From Leifsonia sp. Root4 (lineage in GTDB: Bacteria > Actinomycetota > Actinomycetes > Actinomycetales > Microbacteriaceae), in the NCBI RefSeq assembly GCF_001425085.1, contig NZ_LMDN01000003.1, positions 665,767 through 729,766 on the forward strand: a stretch of DNA of 64,000 bases. The letters run 5' to 3'. The position numbers were made by a program, and so were the translations under genes. Below are positions 18,507 through 27,165 of this stretch, in pieces (position 1 is the stretch's first letter; every line of letters begins with the position of its first letter). The notes under the pieces were generated by a model that saw only the letters and a list, made by a program, of their open reading frames with translations, was not told the origin of the DNA and searched no databases.

Positions 18507-18512
18507 TAAAAT
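18507..18512 (+). promoter_or_regulatory. Candidate -10 for leaderless DUF222-HNH gene
   Basis: TAAAAT, seven bases before the ATG at 18520; AT-rich island in GC-rich surroundings, no Shine-Dalgarno. Confidence 0.55.
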
Positions 18513-18519
18513 TGAACCC

Positions 18520-19926
18520 ATGGGAACCCCAACGGAAGCACTCCGAGAGGCACACGCCCTGCTGCTCTCCGCCCTGACTGATCCCGATGCTCGGCTGCTG
18601 CACCACGACGCCCTGCTGGAGTTCACCGCCTCCGCCGAAGCCGTCGGCCGCCTCGCCGATGCCCTCCGCATCCGGGCCGCCGGTGAGGTGGCATTCCACT
18701 CCCGGCCGGAGCTCGGCGACGACCGTTTGTCGGCGAAGAAGGGCTGCCGCAACGCGGTGGAGCTCCTCGCCCGCATCACGCTGGCGTCCGAGCGGACCCT
18801 GACGCAGCGAATGCGGCTCGGCGAAGCCACCCGCCCCCGAATGGCGCTCAGCGGGGAGACCATGCCATCCCGCTTCGACCACATCGCCAACGCCCTCAGC
18901 TCCGGCGCGATCGGCTACGACAGCGCGACCGCCATCATCGGCACCCTGGACCCGATCCGGGGCCGGGTCGGTGACCTCAACGTGGAACACGCCGAAACCG
19001 CCCTGGTCGAGGCCGCGACCGGACCGACCGTGGAGTCGCCGCTGCCGTTCGCCGCCGACGAGGTCCGCGGGCAGGCCCGCGCCTGGGAAAGCGTGCTCGA
19101 TGAGGACGGCACGGTCCCGGCCGAAGAACGCGCCATGCAAGCACGCGGGATCAGCGCCGGGTTCACCCGGGACGGGGTCGTGCACCGCAAGATGACGTTG
19201 CTGCCCGAGATTGACGCGAAGTTCGAAACCTTGATGAACGCATACCTGAACCCGCGCAGCAAACCCACCTTCGCCGACCCCGACCCTGAGGCGCCGAAGG
19301 ACCCGCGGGCCACCGCGCAGGCCCGGCACGACGTGTTCGCCAGCCTGATCGACGGGGCGGCCCGGTGTGCGGCATCGCCGTCGATCGGCGGGGCGGCCCC
19401 GACCGTGCTCGTCTCCGTTCGACAGAGCGACCTCGACGCCGGCACCGGAGCCGGGTTCATTGAGGGCTGCGAGGCGCCGATCTCGATGGCATCGGTGGAG
19501 CAGTTCATCTGCGCCGGCGGACAACAACACGTGGTGATCGGCCCGGATGGCACGATCAACGCGATCGGCAACAACGACCGCCTGTTCAATGCCACCCAGC
19601 GGCGGGCGATCAGCCTCCGTGACGGCGGTTGCATCATCCCCGGCTGCTCCATCCCCGCCGCGTGGAGTGAGATCCACCACGTGAAAGAGCACCACGGCGG
19701 CGGCGAGACGGAAACCTGCAACGGAGTCCTCCTCTGTTGGTTCCACCACCACACCATCGACACAAGCGGGTGGCAGATCATGATGATCGGCGGCGTCCCG
19801 CACGTGAAACCGCCGCCCTGGCTCCGCGGCGGCCGCTCCGACGCCGACACCCCGTGGCGCAGGTCAACGAAGTCCCGCACCCAACAAGCCGACTTGCTCG
19901 ACAAGAAGCGCCAACTGGTCGAGTAA
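18520..19926 (+). CDS. DUF222 / HNH endonuclease domain protein (13E12 repeat family)
   Basis: 468 aa from the ATG at 18520; an earlier start at 18487 would precede the promoter. The N-terminal ~300 residues are the DUF222 helical domain (ALRIRAAGEVAFHSRPELGDDRLS ...). The C-terminal ~100 residues are an HNH nuclease: C371 and C376 bind zinc, then the SEIHHVKEHHGGGETETCNGVLLC finger with H386/H387 and the Asn, then WFHHHTID. These genes are multicopy in actinobacteria and are suspected selfish or mobile elements, but their biology is not settled. The gene is intact, stands alone between two repeat regions and shows no insertion-sequence ends. Confidence 0.92.
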   Translation: MGTPTEALREAHALLLSALTDPDARLLHHDALLEFTASAEAVGRLADALRIRAAGEVAFHSRPELGDDRLSAKKGCRNAVELLARITLASERTLTQRMRLGEATRPRMALSGETMPSRFDHIANALSSGAIGYDSATAIIGTLDPIRGRVGDLNVEHAETALVEAATGPTVESPLPFAADEVRGQARAWESVLDEDGTVPAEERAMQARGISAGFTRDGVVHRKMTLLPEIDAKFETLMNAYLNPRSKPTFADPDPEAPKDPRATAQARHDVFASLIDGAARCAASPSIGGAAPTVLVSVRQSDLDAGTGAGFIEGCEAPISMASVEQFICAGGQQHVVIGPDGTINAIGNNDRLFNATQRRAISLRDGGCIIPGCSIPAAWSEIHHVKEHHGGGETETCNGVLLCWFHHHTIDTSGWQIMMIGGVPHVKPPPWLRGGRSDADTPWRRSTKSRTQQADLLDKKRQLVE

Positions 19927-20526
19927 GCCGCCCGCGGCCGTATCGAGACCCGGGCGACCCGATCCGATCAGACGCTCAGGGCTTCGGGGGCGGCCTCGTT
20001 CCTCGGCTGCTCCCTCAAGCCAGCGTGAGAATGCACGCCGCTCCGCACGATGGCTCGAGCGAGCGGCGCCGCGACGAAGGAGCAGCGGCGCACGCGAAGC
20101 CCCGAGCGTGTGCCCGAAGCCGGAGCCCCGGCATCCGCGACACCGACGAGATCCGCGACATTCATGTCGAGTAGGCCTCCCGCGGCTGTATCGAGACCCG
20201 GCGACCTGATCGATCCGGTCAGGCGCTCAGGGCTTCGGTCGCTGGCGCTCCCTCAAGCCAGCGTGGGAATGCACGGTGGGGACGCACGACGTCTAGCTGC
20301 GGCGTGAGGACGCACGACGACTGCCTGCGGCGCCACTCCGCACGCTGGCTCGAGCGAGCGGCGCCGCGACGAAGGAGCAGCGACGCACGCGAAGCCCCGA
20401 GCGGATCCGCCGACACTGCTGCTGCGACATCCACAGCCACTCGTTCCGGTGAGGCGCTCAGGGCTTCGGTCGCTGGCGCTCCCTCAAGCCAGCGTGCATC
20501 TGCACGTCACTGCCGCCTTCGCGGCG
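19927..20526. repeat. 600-base array of alternating inverted repeats downstream of the HNH gene
   Basis: No gene. Unit A (GCGCTCAGGGCTTCGG ... CTCAAGCCAGCGTG) occurs at about 19972-20027, 20223-20265 and 20453-20496. Unit B, roughly the reverse complement of A with an insertion (CACGCTGGCTCGAGCG ... CGAAGCCCCGAGCG), occurs at about 20043-20108 and 20338-20403. The order is A-B-A-B-A with a period of 230-250 bases. A second short motif, GTCGAGTA(A/G)GCC ... GTATCGAGACCC, is at 19918-19951 and 20166-20199. Neighbouring A and B can fold into long hairpins. Confidence 0.8.
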
Positions 20527-21540
20527 CTACGCGTCGCGCTGGGCGAGGGCTGCCTGCAGCACGGCGACGGCGGTCTCGGCGTCGTTGACTGGCACGACGA
20601 GCACCTTGCCGGAGCTGCGGGTGACCTCGATGGCCGGCCCGGCCTGCATGATGATGCCTGTCCGGCCACCGGCCCAGCGCCACCCCCAGCCTCCGAAGTC
20701 ACCGACGGGGTTGACCTCGATCAGGCGCACATCGGCGATCTCGGCCAGAGGGATGCGGATTGCCGGCCATCCGGCGAAGGAGACGACGGATGCCCCATGC
20801 TGCCCGACGCTGACCCTCCAACGAATCGTGGTGAGCGCGATCGCGAGCAGCACGAACACCGGCAGCAGGATGAGCACGATTGAGTCCGCGCCATTCAGCG
20901 CCGCGGCCACGGAGCTTGCGATGACAAGTGCAACCACGGCCAGAATCAGAAACGCGACACCACGGGTGATGCACACCGTCCCGGTCCAGAATGCGCGCTC
21001 GGCCGGCCCGACGTTGAGCGGTTCGACCTCGATCGCGTACGGAGGCGTGCGATCTGCGCGCGGAAGGAGAAACCAAGCAGCCGCGGCCGCAAGCAGACCG
21101 AGGGCAGCGCCGAGCAGGAGCCCCGGCAACGGATCTGGGGCCTCGCTGACATCACTCAACCCCCGCTGGGACGACACAGACGCCGCGATGCCGACGCTGA
21201 GCATGACGGATAGCCCCAGCGACGTCACCGCAAGAACCTTCTGATTGAGCCTCGGGCGGCCGCTGCCGGCAAGATCCGCCACTGAGAAGGCCATGATGCC
21301 GCTGAAGAGCCCGACCACGCCAAGCACTGTGGCGATCAGTTCCCATGGACTGCCGTACCCATCGACGCCGTCGGACCCCCAGTGGATCGCGACGACCTTG
21401 GGGAGCGAGGGAATCCAGCTGATGATCAACAGGGCGGCTGCGACGGCGATCAGAATTGGCAGCACGACAGAAACCACGAGGAGCCGGGTACGGGTCAACG
21501 CCCCTTGCTCCGGGTTAGCGTTCTGGGTGGACTCGATCAC
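20527..21540 (-). CDS. DUF1648-type membrane protein
   Basis: 337 aa with about six transmembrane helices. The first ~60 residues match the DUF1648 pattern (LPILIAVAAALLIISWIPSLPKVVAIHWGSDGVDGYGSP), an IHWG-x-x-G-x-x-D-x-Y loop between helices. A soluble C-terminal part (about 250-337, RVSVGQHGASVVSFAGWPAIRIPLAEIADVRLIEV) looks like a bacterial PH-like domain. It overlaps the gntR gene by ATGA. Such proteins accompany YtrA-type regulators and are linked to cell-envelope stress in Bacillus; the exact role here is unknown. Confidence 0.8.
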   Translation of the reverse strand: MIESTQNANPEQGALTRTRLLVVSVVLPILIAVAAALLIISWIPSLPKVVAIHWGSDGVDGYGSPWELIATVLGVVGLFSGIMAFSVADLAGSGRPRLNQKVLAVTSLGLSVMLSVGIAASVSSQRGLSDVSEAPDPLPGLLLGAALGLLAAAAAWFLLPRADRTPPYAIEVEPLNVGPAERAFWTGTVCITRGVAFLILAVVALVIASSVAAALNGADSIVLILLPVFVLLAIALTTIRWRVSVGQHGASVVSFAGWPAIRIPLAEIADVRLIEVNPVGDFGGWGWRWAGGRTGIIMQAGPAIEVTRSSGKVLVVPVNDAETAVAVLQAALAQRDA

Positions 21541-21887
21541 TTATAGGCCTCTCGGATGAGCGAGAGCAGAGCGCTCTCGGAAACGTTGCGCAGCTTGGCC
21601 TCGTCGACCAGGTCGTGGATGGCTCCGGCGAGCGCCGCGTGCTGACCGATGCGGCCGGCGACGATCGCCCCGCGACCGGGGCGCATATCGAGCAGCCCCT
21701 CCTCGCGGAGGATCTGATACGCCCGGAGCACGGTGTGCACGTTGATGTCGAGCGCTTCCGCCAGCTGCCGCGCGGGCAGCAGTCGCTCGCCGACCCCGAG
21801 TCGTCCGTCGATGATCGAGGCGCGGATGCTCGTCGCGAGCTGCTCGAACAGCGGCATGGAGAGCGTGGGGTCGATGCGAATCAGCAC
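21537..21887 (-). CDS. GntR family (YtrA subfamily) transcriptional regulator
   Basis: 116 aa. Winged helix-turn-helix at 10-75: PLFEQLATSIRASIIDGRLGVGERLLPARQLAEALDINVHTVLRAYQILREEGLLDMRPGRG. The effector region is only ~40 residues, as in YtrA-type regulators that control neighbouring membrane proteins or ABC transporters. GTG start at 21887, immediately behind its own promoter, with no Shine-Dalgarno. A 9-bp inverted repeat covers that promoter, so autorepression of the gntR-DUF1648 pair is likely. Confidence 0.93.
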   Translation of the reverse strand: MLIRIDPTLSMPLFEQLATSIRASIIDGRLGVGERLLPARQLAEALDINVHTVLRAYQILREEGLLDMRPGRGAIVAGRIGQHAALAGAIHDLVDEAKLRNVSESALLSLIREAYK

Positions 21888-21893
21888 GATCTG

Positions 21894-21922
21894 ATTCTAT
21901 TGTTATAGCTGAACTATAACAA
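21894..21922 (-). promoter_or_regulatory. gntR promoter with embedded operator
   Basis: Minus strand: TTGTTA (21917-21922), 17 bases, TAGAAT (21894-21899), then six bases to the GTG. The inverted repeat TTGTTATAG-CTGAA-CTATAACAA spans 21900-21922, that is the -35 and spacer. Bound regulator would block RNA polymerase; the leftward position also places it about 100 bases before the ABC importer operon. Confidence 0.8.
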
Positions 21923-22024
21923 GTTGAGGTCCGGGGTCCGATTCCGGTGCCATGATGGCAATGGCGTGCGAGAACACCCCGCCGCCCGCGCCTCTCTGCC
22001 TACTCCCCCAGCAAGGATTCCTGC

Positions 22025-23692
22025 ATGCCCGCGTCTCCCACCACAGCCTCAACGCTGCGTCGTTCGCTGCTGCCGCTCGCGGCATCCGCCGTTCTCCTGC
22101 TCACCGCCTGCACCGCACCGGGCGGCGACGCCCAGAGCACCGCGGGCGGCGAGCCCGTGGAGGGCGGCACGCTCGTCTACGCCAGCGGCGACGCCGAGCC
22201 GGACTGCCTTGACCCTCACGTCGGCGGCAACTACCCGCAGGCCCTGATCGCCGGCCAGTACCTCGAGTCGCTCGTCTCCATCGACGAGAGCGGAGAGATC
22301 ATCCCGTGGCTCGCAAGCGAGTGGACGAGCTCCGACGATGGCCTGAGCTGGGAGTTCACGCTGCAGGATGACGTGCTCTTCAGCGACGGCAGCCCGCTCA
22401 CCGCCGCCGACGTCAAGGCGACCGTCGAGCACATCCAGGACCCGGCCACGGGCTCATCCACCGGCTACCTGGCGCTCGGCAAGGTGACCGGCGTCGAAGC
22501 CGTCAGCGACACCGTCGCCCGCTTCACGCTGAGCGCACCGGATAGCGCCCTGCTCGAGTCGCTGAGCATGCCGTGGCTGGCCATCGAGTCGGCAGCCGGC
22601 ATCGCGCGCGGCATCGACGAGAACTGCCTCGCACCGATCGGCACCGGTCCGTTCGTCGTCGATGAGTGGGTCAAGCAGGACCGTGTCTCGCTCGTGCGCA
22701 ATGACGACTACACCTCACCGCCGGCCGACGCCGCGCACAGCGGTCCGGCACACCTCGAGGCAATCGACTGGCGCTTCCTGCCGGACTCCGCGTCGCGCTA
22801 CGCCGCGCTGCAGGCGGGCCAGGTCGACGTGATCGACAACGCGCAGCCGGATACGCTCGCCGCGGCATCCGATGCCGGAACCTTCACCGAGATCGACGCA
22901 CCCCGCCCCGGCGCCTCCAACCGTCTGGAGCTGAACTCGGGCAAGGCACCGTTCAACGACCCGCTCGTGCGCGAGGCCTTCATCCGCGCCGTCGACGTCA
23001 ACGACGGCATCGACGCGCTGTTCTTCGGAACGGCCGAGCGTTCATACTCCGCCCTCTCCAGCGTCGAAGCTCTCGGCTACTCCGACGAGGCACTCTTCAC
23101 CCACGACCTCGAAGCCGCGGAGGCGCTCCTCGACCAGGCGGGTTGGACCGAGAAGGATTCCGACGGCTACCGCGTGAAGAACGGCGAACGTCTCTCCCTC
23201 GCATTCCCGGTCAGCACGAACCAGTCGATCCCGGCCGAGCAGTCGCTGTTCGAACAGGTGCAGGCCACGGCGGCAGAGGCCGGCTTCGAGGTCACCATCT
23301 CGCCGCTCGACCTCTCCAGCTGGTACGGCGCGCTGTTCAGCAACGACTACGACGTCGTCAGCGCGCCGTACACCAAGGTCGGCCCGGACGTGCTGCGGAT
23401 CCTCTACCACTCGGCCAGCATCACGCCGGCGCCGAGCGGCTACTTCGCCAACCTCGCCCAGCTGAACGATCCGGAGCTCGACGCCCTGCTCAGCCAGGCA
23501 TCCGCCAGCCTCGACGCCGACGAGCGTGCCGCCCTCTACGCTGAGGCGCAGGAACGAATCCTCGGCAGCTTCACCGTTCTGCCGCTCTACGACCAGCAGA
23601 ACCACTTCCTGCTGGGGAAGCAGGTGCAGGGTGCCAGGGCGATCAACACGGTGTCGACGCCGAACTTCTATGACGCCTGGCTCAGCGAATAG
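22025..23692 (+). CDS. ABC transporter substrate-binding lipoprotein, family 5 (peptide type)
   Basis: 555 aa. Type II signal peptide with lipobox LLTAC and acceptor C29, so it is lipid-anchored outside the membrane. The mature part is an SBP_bac_5 domain: GGTLVYASGDAEPDCLDPHVGGNYPQ, SLSWEFTLQDDVLFSDGSPLTAADVK, SNRLELNSGKAPFNDPLVREAF. Relatives bind oligopeptides, dipeptides or nickel; which one is not visible. AAGGA is 7 bases before the ATG. First gene of a four-gene importer operon. Confidence 0.92.
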   Translation: MPASPTTASTLRRSLLPLAASAVLLLTACTAPGGDAQSTAGGEPVEGGTLVYASGDAEPDCLDPHVGGNYPQALIAGQYLESLVSIDESGEIIPWLASEWTSSDDGLSWEFTLQDDVLFSDGSPLTAADVKATVEHIQDPATGSSTGYLALGKVTGVEAVSDTVARFTLSAPDSALLESLSMPWLAIESAAGIARGIDENCLAPIGTGPFVVDEWVKQDRVSLVRNDDYTSPPADAAHSGPAHLEAIDWRFLPDSASRYAALQAGQVDVIDNAQPDTLAAASDAGTFTEIDAPRPGASNRLELNSGKAPFNDPLVREAFIRAVDVNDGIDALFFGTAERSYSALSSVEALGYSDEALFTHDLEAAEALLDQAGWTEKDSDGYRVKNGERLSLAFPVSTNQSIPAEQSLFEQVQATAAEAGFEVTISPLDLSSWYGALFSNDYDVVSAPYTKVGPDVLRILYHSASITPAPSGYFANLAQLNDPELDALLSQASASLDADERAALYAEAQERILGSFTVLPLYDQQNHFLLGKQVQGARAINTVSTPNFYDAWLSE

Positions 23693-24632
23693 GGTTCTCC
23701 TCCGAGTCGCCGGCGCCGTCTTCGTACTCTGGGCCGTCGCAACGCTGACCTTCTTCGCGATGCGGCTGATCCCGGGCGATCCGGCGCTGGCGATTCTCGG
23801 TGGCCCCGGCTCGCAGGCCTCGCCTGAGGCGCTGGAACAGGCCAGGCGCGAGTACGGCCTCGATCAGCCGATCGCGGTGCAGTACGTCGCGATGCTCGGA
23901 CGCCTGCTCTCCGGCGACCTCGGCACGTCCTATGCGCTCAAGGTCCCCGTAGCCGATCTGCTCGCCGCGCAGCTGCCCGGCACCCTGCTGCTCGCGGTGT
24001 GCTCACTGCTGGTGGCGTGGGTGGTCGCCATCGCGCTCGCGCTGTTCTCGACCGGGGCCGGGCGGATCGCGGCATCCGTCGGCCACGGCATCGAACTCGC
24101 CGGGGCCGCCCTGCCGCACTTCTGGCTGGCCACGGTGCTGATCGCCGTGTTCAGCACGAGCCTCGGCTGGCTGCCCCCGGTCTCCTCCGGGGATCTCAGC
24201 GGCCTCGTTCTGCCCGTGCTCACCCTCGCCATCCCGCTGGCCGGCTTTCTCGCCGCCATCATGCGGGAGAGCATGCTCGACGCGCTCGCCCAGCCCTTCG
24301 TGGTGTCGGCGCGGGCGAGAGGAGAGAGCGAGCTGGGCATCCGGGCCAGGCACGCAATCCGCCACGCCGCCATCCCCGGCGTCGCGCTCTCTGGCTGGGC
24401 ACTCGGCTCGCTGCTCTCCGGCGCCGTGATCGTCGAGACGATCTTCGCGCGCCCCGGGCTCGGCCGCACCCTGATGCAGGCCGTGACCGTGCGCGACGTT
24501 CCCGTCGTCACCGGCGTCGTGCTCGTCGTCGCGCTCATCTACGTCTTGATGACGTTGGCGAGTGATGCGGCATCCGCTCTCGTCGACCCTCGCCAGAGGG
24601 CACAGCCCGCCGTGAAGGCGACACAGTCATGA
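23670..24632 (+). CDS. ABC transporter permease, DppB type
   Basis: 320 aa, six helices. The start ATG at 23670 overlaps the substrate-binding protein gene by 23 bases; no ribosome-binding site is visible, so coupling is likely. N-terminal signature RLIPGDPALAILGGPGSQASPEAL and the C-terminal EAA loop (SARARGESELGIRARHAIRHA) that docks the ATPase are clear. Confidence 0.92.
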   Translation: MTPGSANRVLLRVAGAVFVLWAVATLTFFAMRLIPGDPALAILGGPGSQASPEALEQARREYGLDQPIAVQYVAMLGRLLSGDLGTSYALKVPVADLLAAQLPGTLLLAVCSLLVAWVVAIALALFSTGAGRIAASVGHGIELAGAALPHFWLATVLIAVFSTSLGWLPPVSSGDLSGLVLPVLTLAIPLAGFLAAIMRESMLDALAQPFVVSARARGESELGIRARHAIRHAAIPGVALSGWALGSLLSGAVIVETIFARPGLGRTLMQAVTVRDVPVVTGVVLVVALIYVLMTLASDAASALVDPRQRAQPAVKATQS

Positions 24633-25477
24633 GCGAACTCGAACTCCGCAGCGTCGTCGCCGGCCGTGCGCCGCGCGGCCGCATTCGCATCGGAACGCTG
24701 CTGGCCGGGCTGTTCGCGCTGTACCTGCTGGCCGCCTGCCTGTTCCCGGATGCCGTCGCAACGGCCGACCCGAACCAGATCTCGCCGAAGGAGGCGTTCT
24801 CGGGCCCTTCCCTCGCGCACTGGTTCGGCACAGACGAATCCGGGCGCGATGTCTACAGCCGCGTGGTGTTCGGCACCGCGAACTCCCTCCTCATCGGCCT
24901 GACCGCGACCGCGATCGGACTCCTGCTCGGGCTCATCCTCGCCGTGCTCGCCGCGTTCGGCGGGCGCTTCTTCGACTTCACGGTCAACCGCACGGTCGAG
25001 GTGCTCTTCGCCTTCCCCGGGCTGCTGCTCGCGCTCCTGGTCATCGTCATCGCCGGGCCCGGCCCGGTCACGGCCACTCTCGCGGTCGGGCTCTCGACGG
25101 CGCCCGGCTACGCCCGGATCATTCGCGGACAACTCGTCGGCATCCGTTCCTCGGGCTACGTGGAGTCGGCGCGCGTGCTCGGCCACCCGCCCACCCGGAT
25201 CCTGGGACGGCACATCCTGCCGAACGCCCTTGCGCCGCTGCTCGTGCTCGCCACCCTCGGCATCGGCCAGGCCATCGTCTGGGCCTCGGCGCTCAGTTTC
25301 CTCGGACTCGGTGCGCTGCCACCGACGGCGGAGTGGGGCGCCATGCTCTCGGCCGGCCGCACCTACATCGGCACGGCGTGGTGGCTCACCGTCTTCCCCG
25401 GCCTGATGATCGTGCTCACCACCATCGCCAGCACCGTGCTCGGCCGGGCACTGACCCGAATCGGAGGCCGACCGTGA
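24629..25477 (+). CDS. ABC transporter permease, DppC type
   Basis: 282 aa, second membrane subunit of the importer. N-terminal FGTDESGRDVYSRVVFGT (about 63-80) is the DppC/OppC hallmark, and ESARVLGHPPTRILGRHILPNALAPL is the EAA loop. Overlaps the DppB-type gene by ATGA and the ATPase by GTGA. Confidence 0.94.
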   Translation: MSELELRSVVAGRAPRGRIRIGTLLAGLFALYLLAACLFPDAVATADPNQISPKEAFSGPSLAHWFGTDESGRDVYSRVVFGTANSLLIGLTATAIGLLLGLILAVLAAFGGRFFDFTVNRTVEVLFAFPGLLLALLVIVIAGPGPVTATLAVGLSTAPGYARIIRGQLVGIRSSGYVESARVLGHPPTRILGRHILPNALAPLLVLATLGIGQAIVWASALSFLGLGALPPTAEWGAMLSAGRTYIGTAWWLTVFPGLMIVLTTIASTVLGRALTRIGGRP

Positions 25478-27096
25478 GCACGACGCCCGTGAGCGCAGTT
25501 CCCATCAGCGCAGCGCCCCTGATCGATGTGGTCGGCCTCAGCGTGAGCTTCGGGCAGAGCACCGTCGTGCACGGCGTCGACCTCCGCCTGCGCGCCGGCG
25601 AATGCCTCGCGATCGTCGGAGAGTCCGGCTCGGGCAAGAGCGTCACCGCGCGCGCCATGCTCGGACTCGCCGGGCCGAACGCCGAGGTGCGGGCGGAGCG
25701 CCTGGAGCTGCTCGGTACCGATCGCCTGGGCGCGAGCGAACGGGCGTGGCGCGGCATCCGCGGCCGCGAGATCGGCCTCGTGTTGCAGGACGCCCTCGTC
25801 TCGCTCGATCCGCTGCGCCCCATCGGCCGCGAGATCGGCGATGCGATCCGATTGCACGAGAACCCGGGCGCCGCCGAGACCCACGCGAGGGTGCTGCGCC
25901 TGCTGAAGCGCGTGGCGATGCCCCACCCGGAGCGCGCGATCCGTCAGCGCTCCGGCGAGCTGAGCGGCGGCCTGCGTCAGCGCGCCCTGATCGCGGCGGC
26001 GCTGGCGCTGAACCCGCCCGTGCTGATCGCCGATGAGCCGACGACGGCACTCGACGTCAGCGTGCAGGCCCGGATCCTCGCCCTCCTGGGCGAGATCAAG
26101 GAGCAGGGCACCGGCATCCTGCTGATCAGCCATGACCTCGCGGTCGTCAACCAGCTCGCCGACCGCATCATCGTGATGCGCGGTGGCCGCGTTGTCGAGG
26201 AGGGGCCGACACGGCAGCTGCTCGACGAACCGCAGCACGCCTACACCCGCGAGCTCATCGCGGCGATCCCCCGTTCCGCGCCCCGTCCGGCCACGCCAAC
26301 GACCACCATGCCCACGGCGACCCCGCTCACCGCGCCCGGTGTCCCGCTCGGAGCATCACCGCTGCTGCAGGCGCGCGGGCTGAGCAAGGCGTTCCGCGTG
26401 CCGGGCGGGCGCCTCCAGGCGGTCGATGACGTCTCGCTCGAGCTGCAAGCCGGGCAGACGCTCGGCCTGGTCGGCGAGTCTGGCTCAGGCAAGAGCACGC
26501 TTGCCAGACTGTTGCTCGGCCTCGACACAGCGGATGCCGGCACCGTCACCCTCGACGGGGAGCCGTGGTCACCGCTGCCCGAGAAGGCGCGCCGCTCACG
26601 CCGCCACCGCGTCGGCGCGATCTACCAGGACAGCCTGGGCTCCTTCGACCCGCGCTGGAGTGTCGGCCGGATCGTGCGGGATGCGATCCGTGGACCGGAG
26701 ACCGTCACCTCGCTGCTCGGGCAGGTCGGGCTCGCGCCGGAGCTGGCGACGCGGAATCCACTCACCCTCTCCGGCGGGCAACGCCAGCGTGTCTCGATCG
26801 CCAGGGCGCTCGCCGCGGAACCGGAGTTGCTCATCTGCGACGAACCCGTTTCCGCCCTCGACGTCACCGTGCAGGCGCAGATCCTGGCACTCCTCGCGCG
26901 GCTGCAGCGGGAGCGCGGCCTCAGCATGCTCTTCATCTCGCACGACCTCGCCGTCATCCGCCAGCTCAGTGACACGGTCGCGGTCATGCGCGACGGCAGG
27001 ATCGTCGAGCACGGCACCGCGGAATCACTGTTCACCGATCCGCAGCACGAGTACACGGCGCAGCTGCTGGCCGCTGCCCCGCGCCTCGTCGGGTAA
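25474..27096 (+). CDS. ABC transporter ATPase with two fused nucleotide-binding domains (DppD-DppF type)
   Basis: 540 aa, GTG start at 25474 overlapping the permease stop, GGAGG seven bases upstream. Domain 1 (about 15-265): Walker A GESGSGKS, signature LSGGLRQR (Leu-Arg for the usual Gln-Arg), Walker [13 protein letters not shown] Pro/Thr-rich linker (about 268-295). Domain 2 (about 300-540): [28 protein letters not shown]. Both halves have intact catalytic motifs, so one polypeptide supplies the whole ATPase pair that other bacteria encode as two genes. It completes the importer. Confidence 0.93.
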   Translation: MSTTPVSAVPISAAPLIDVVGLSVSFGQSTVVHGVDLRLRAGECLAIVGESGSGKSVTARAMLGLAGPNAEVRAERLELLGTDRLGASERAWRGIRGREIGLVLQDALVSLDPLRPIGREIGDAIRLHENPGAAETHARVLRLLKRVAMPHPERAIRQRSGELSGGLRQRALIAAALALNPPVLIADEPTTALDVSVQARILALLGEIKEQGTGILLISHDLAVVNQLADRIIVMRGGRVVEEGPTRQLLDEPQHAYTRELIAAIPRSAPRPATPTTTMPTATPLTAPGVPLGASPLLQARGLSKAFRVPGGRLQAVDDVSLELQAGQTLGLVGESGSGKSTLARLLLGLDTADAGTVTLDGEPWSPLPEKARRSRRHRVGAIYQDSLGSFDPRWSVGRIVRDAIRGPETVTSLLGQVGLAPELATRNPLTLSGGQRQRVSIARALAAEPELLICDEPVSALDVTVQAQILALLARLQRERGLSMLFISHDLAVIRQLSDTVAVMRDGRIVEHGTAESLFTDPQHEYTAQLLAAAPRLVG

Positions 27097-27165
27097 CCTT
27101 GGTCACAGCTGACATTCAGGCACCTCACCACCGACACGGTGCCGCCCATAACGAACCGGAGCCTC

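Noticed and set aside
18070-19803. A long minus-strand frame covering the HNH gene and the ileS leader
   Set aside because: Runs through the T-box and the repeats; the plus-strand HNH motifs and promoter are convincing.
18487-19926. Insertion sequence or prophage carrying the HNH gene
   Set aside because: No transposase or integrase, no terminal inverted repeats or target-site duplication at its borders that I can find.
19927-20526. CRISPR array
   Set aside because: Repeats alternate in orientation, are imperfect and 230-250 bases apart; no cas genes nearby.
19968-20588. Short open frames in the repeat array
   Set aside because: They change composition at repeat borders and repeat each other's sequence; no start signals.
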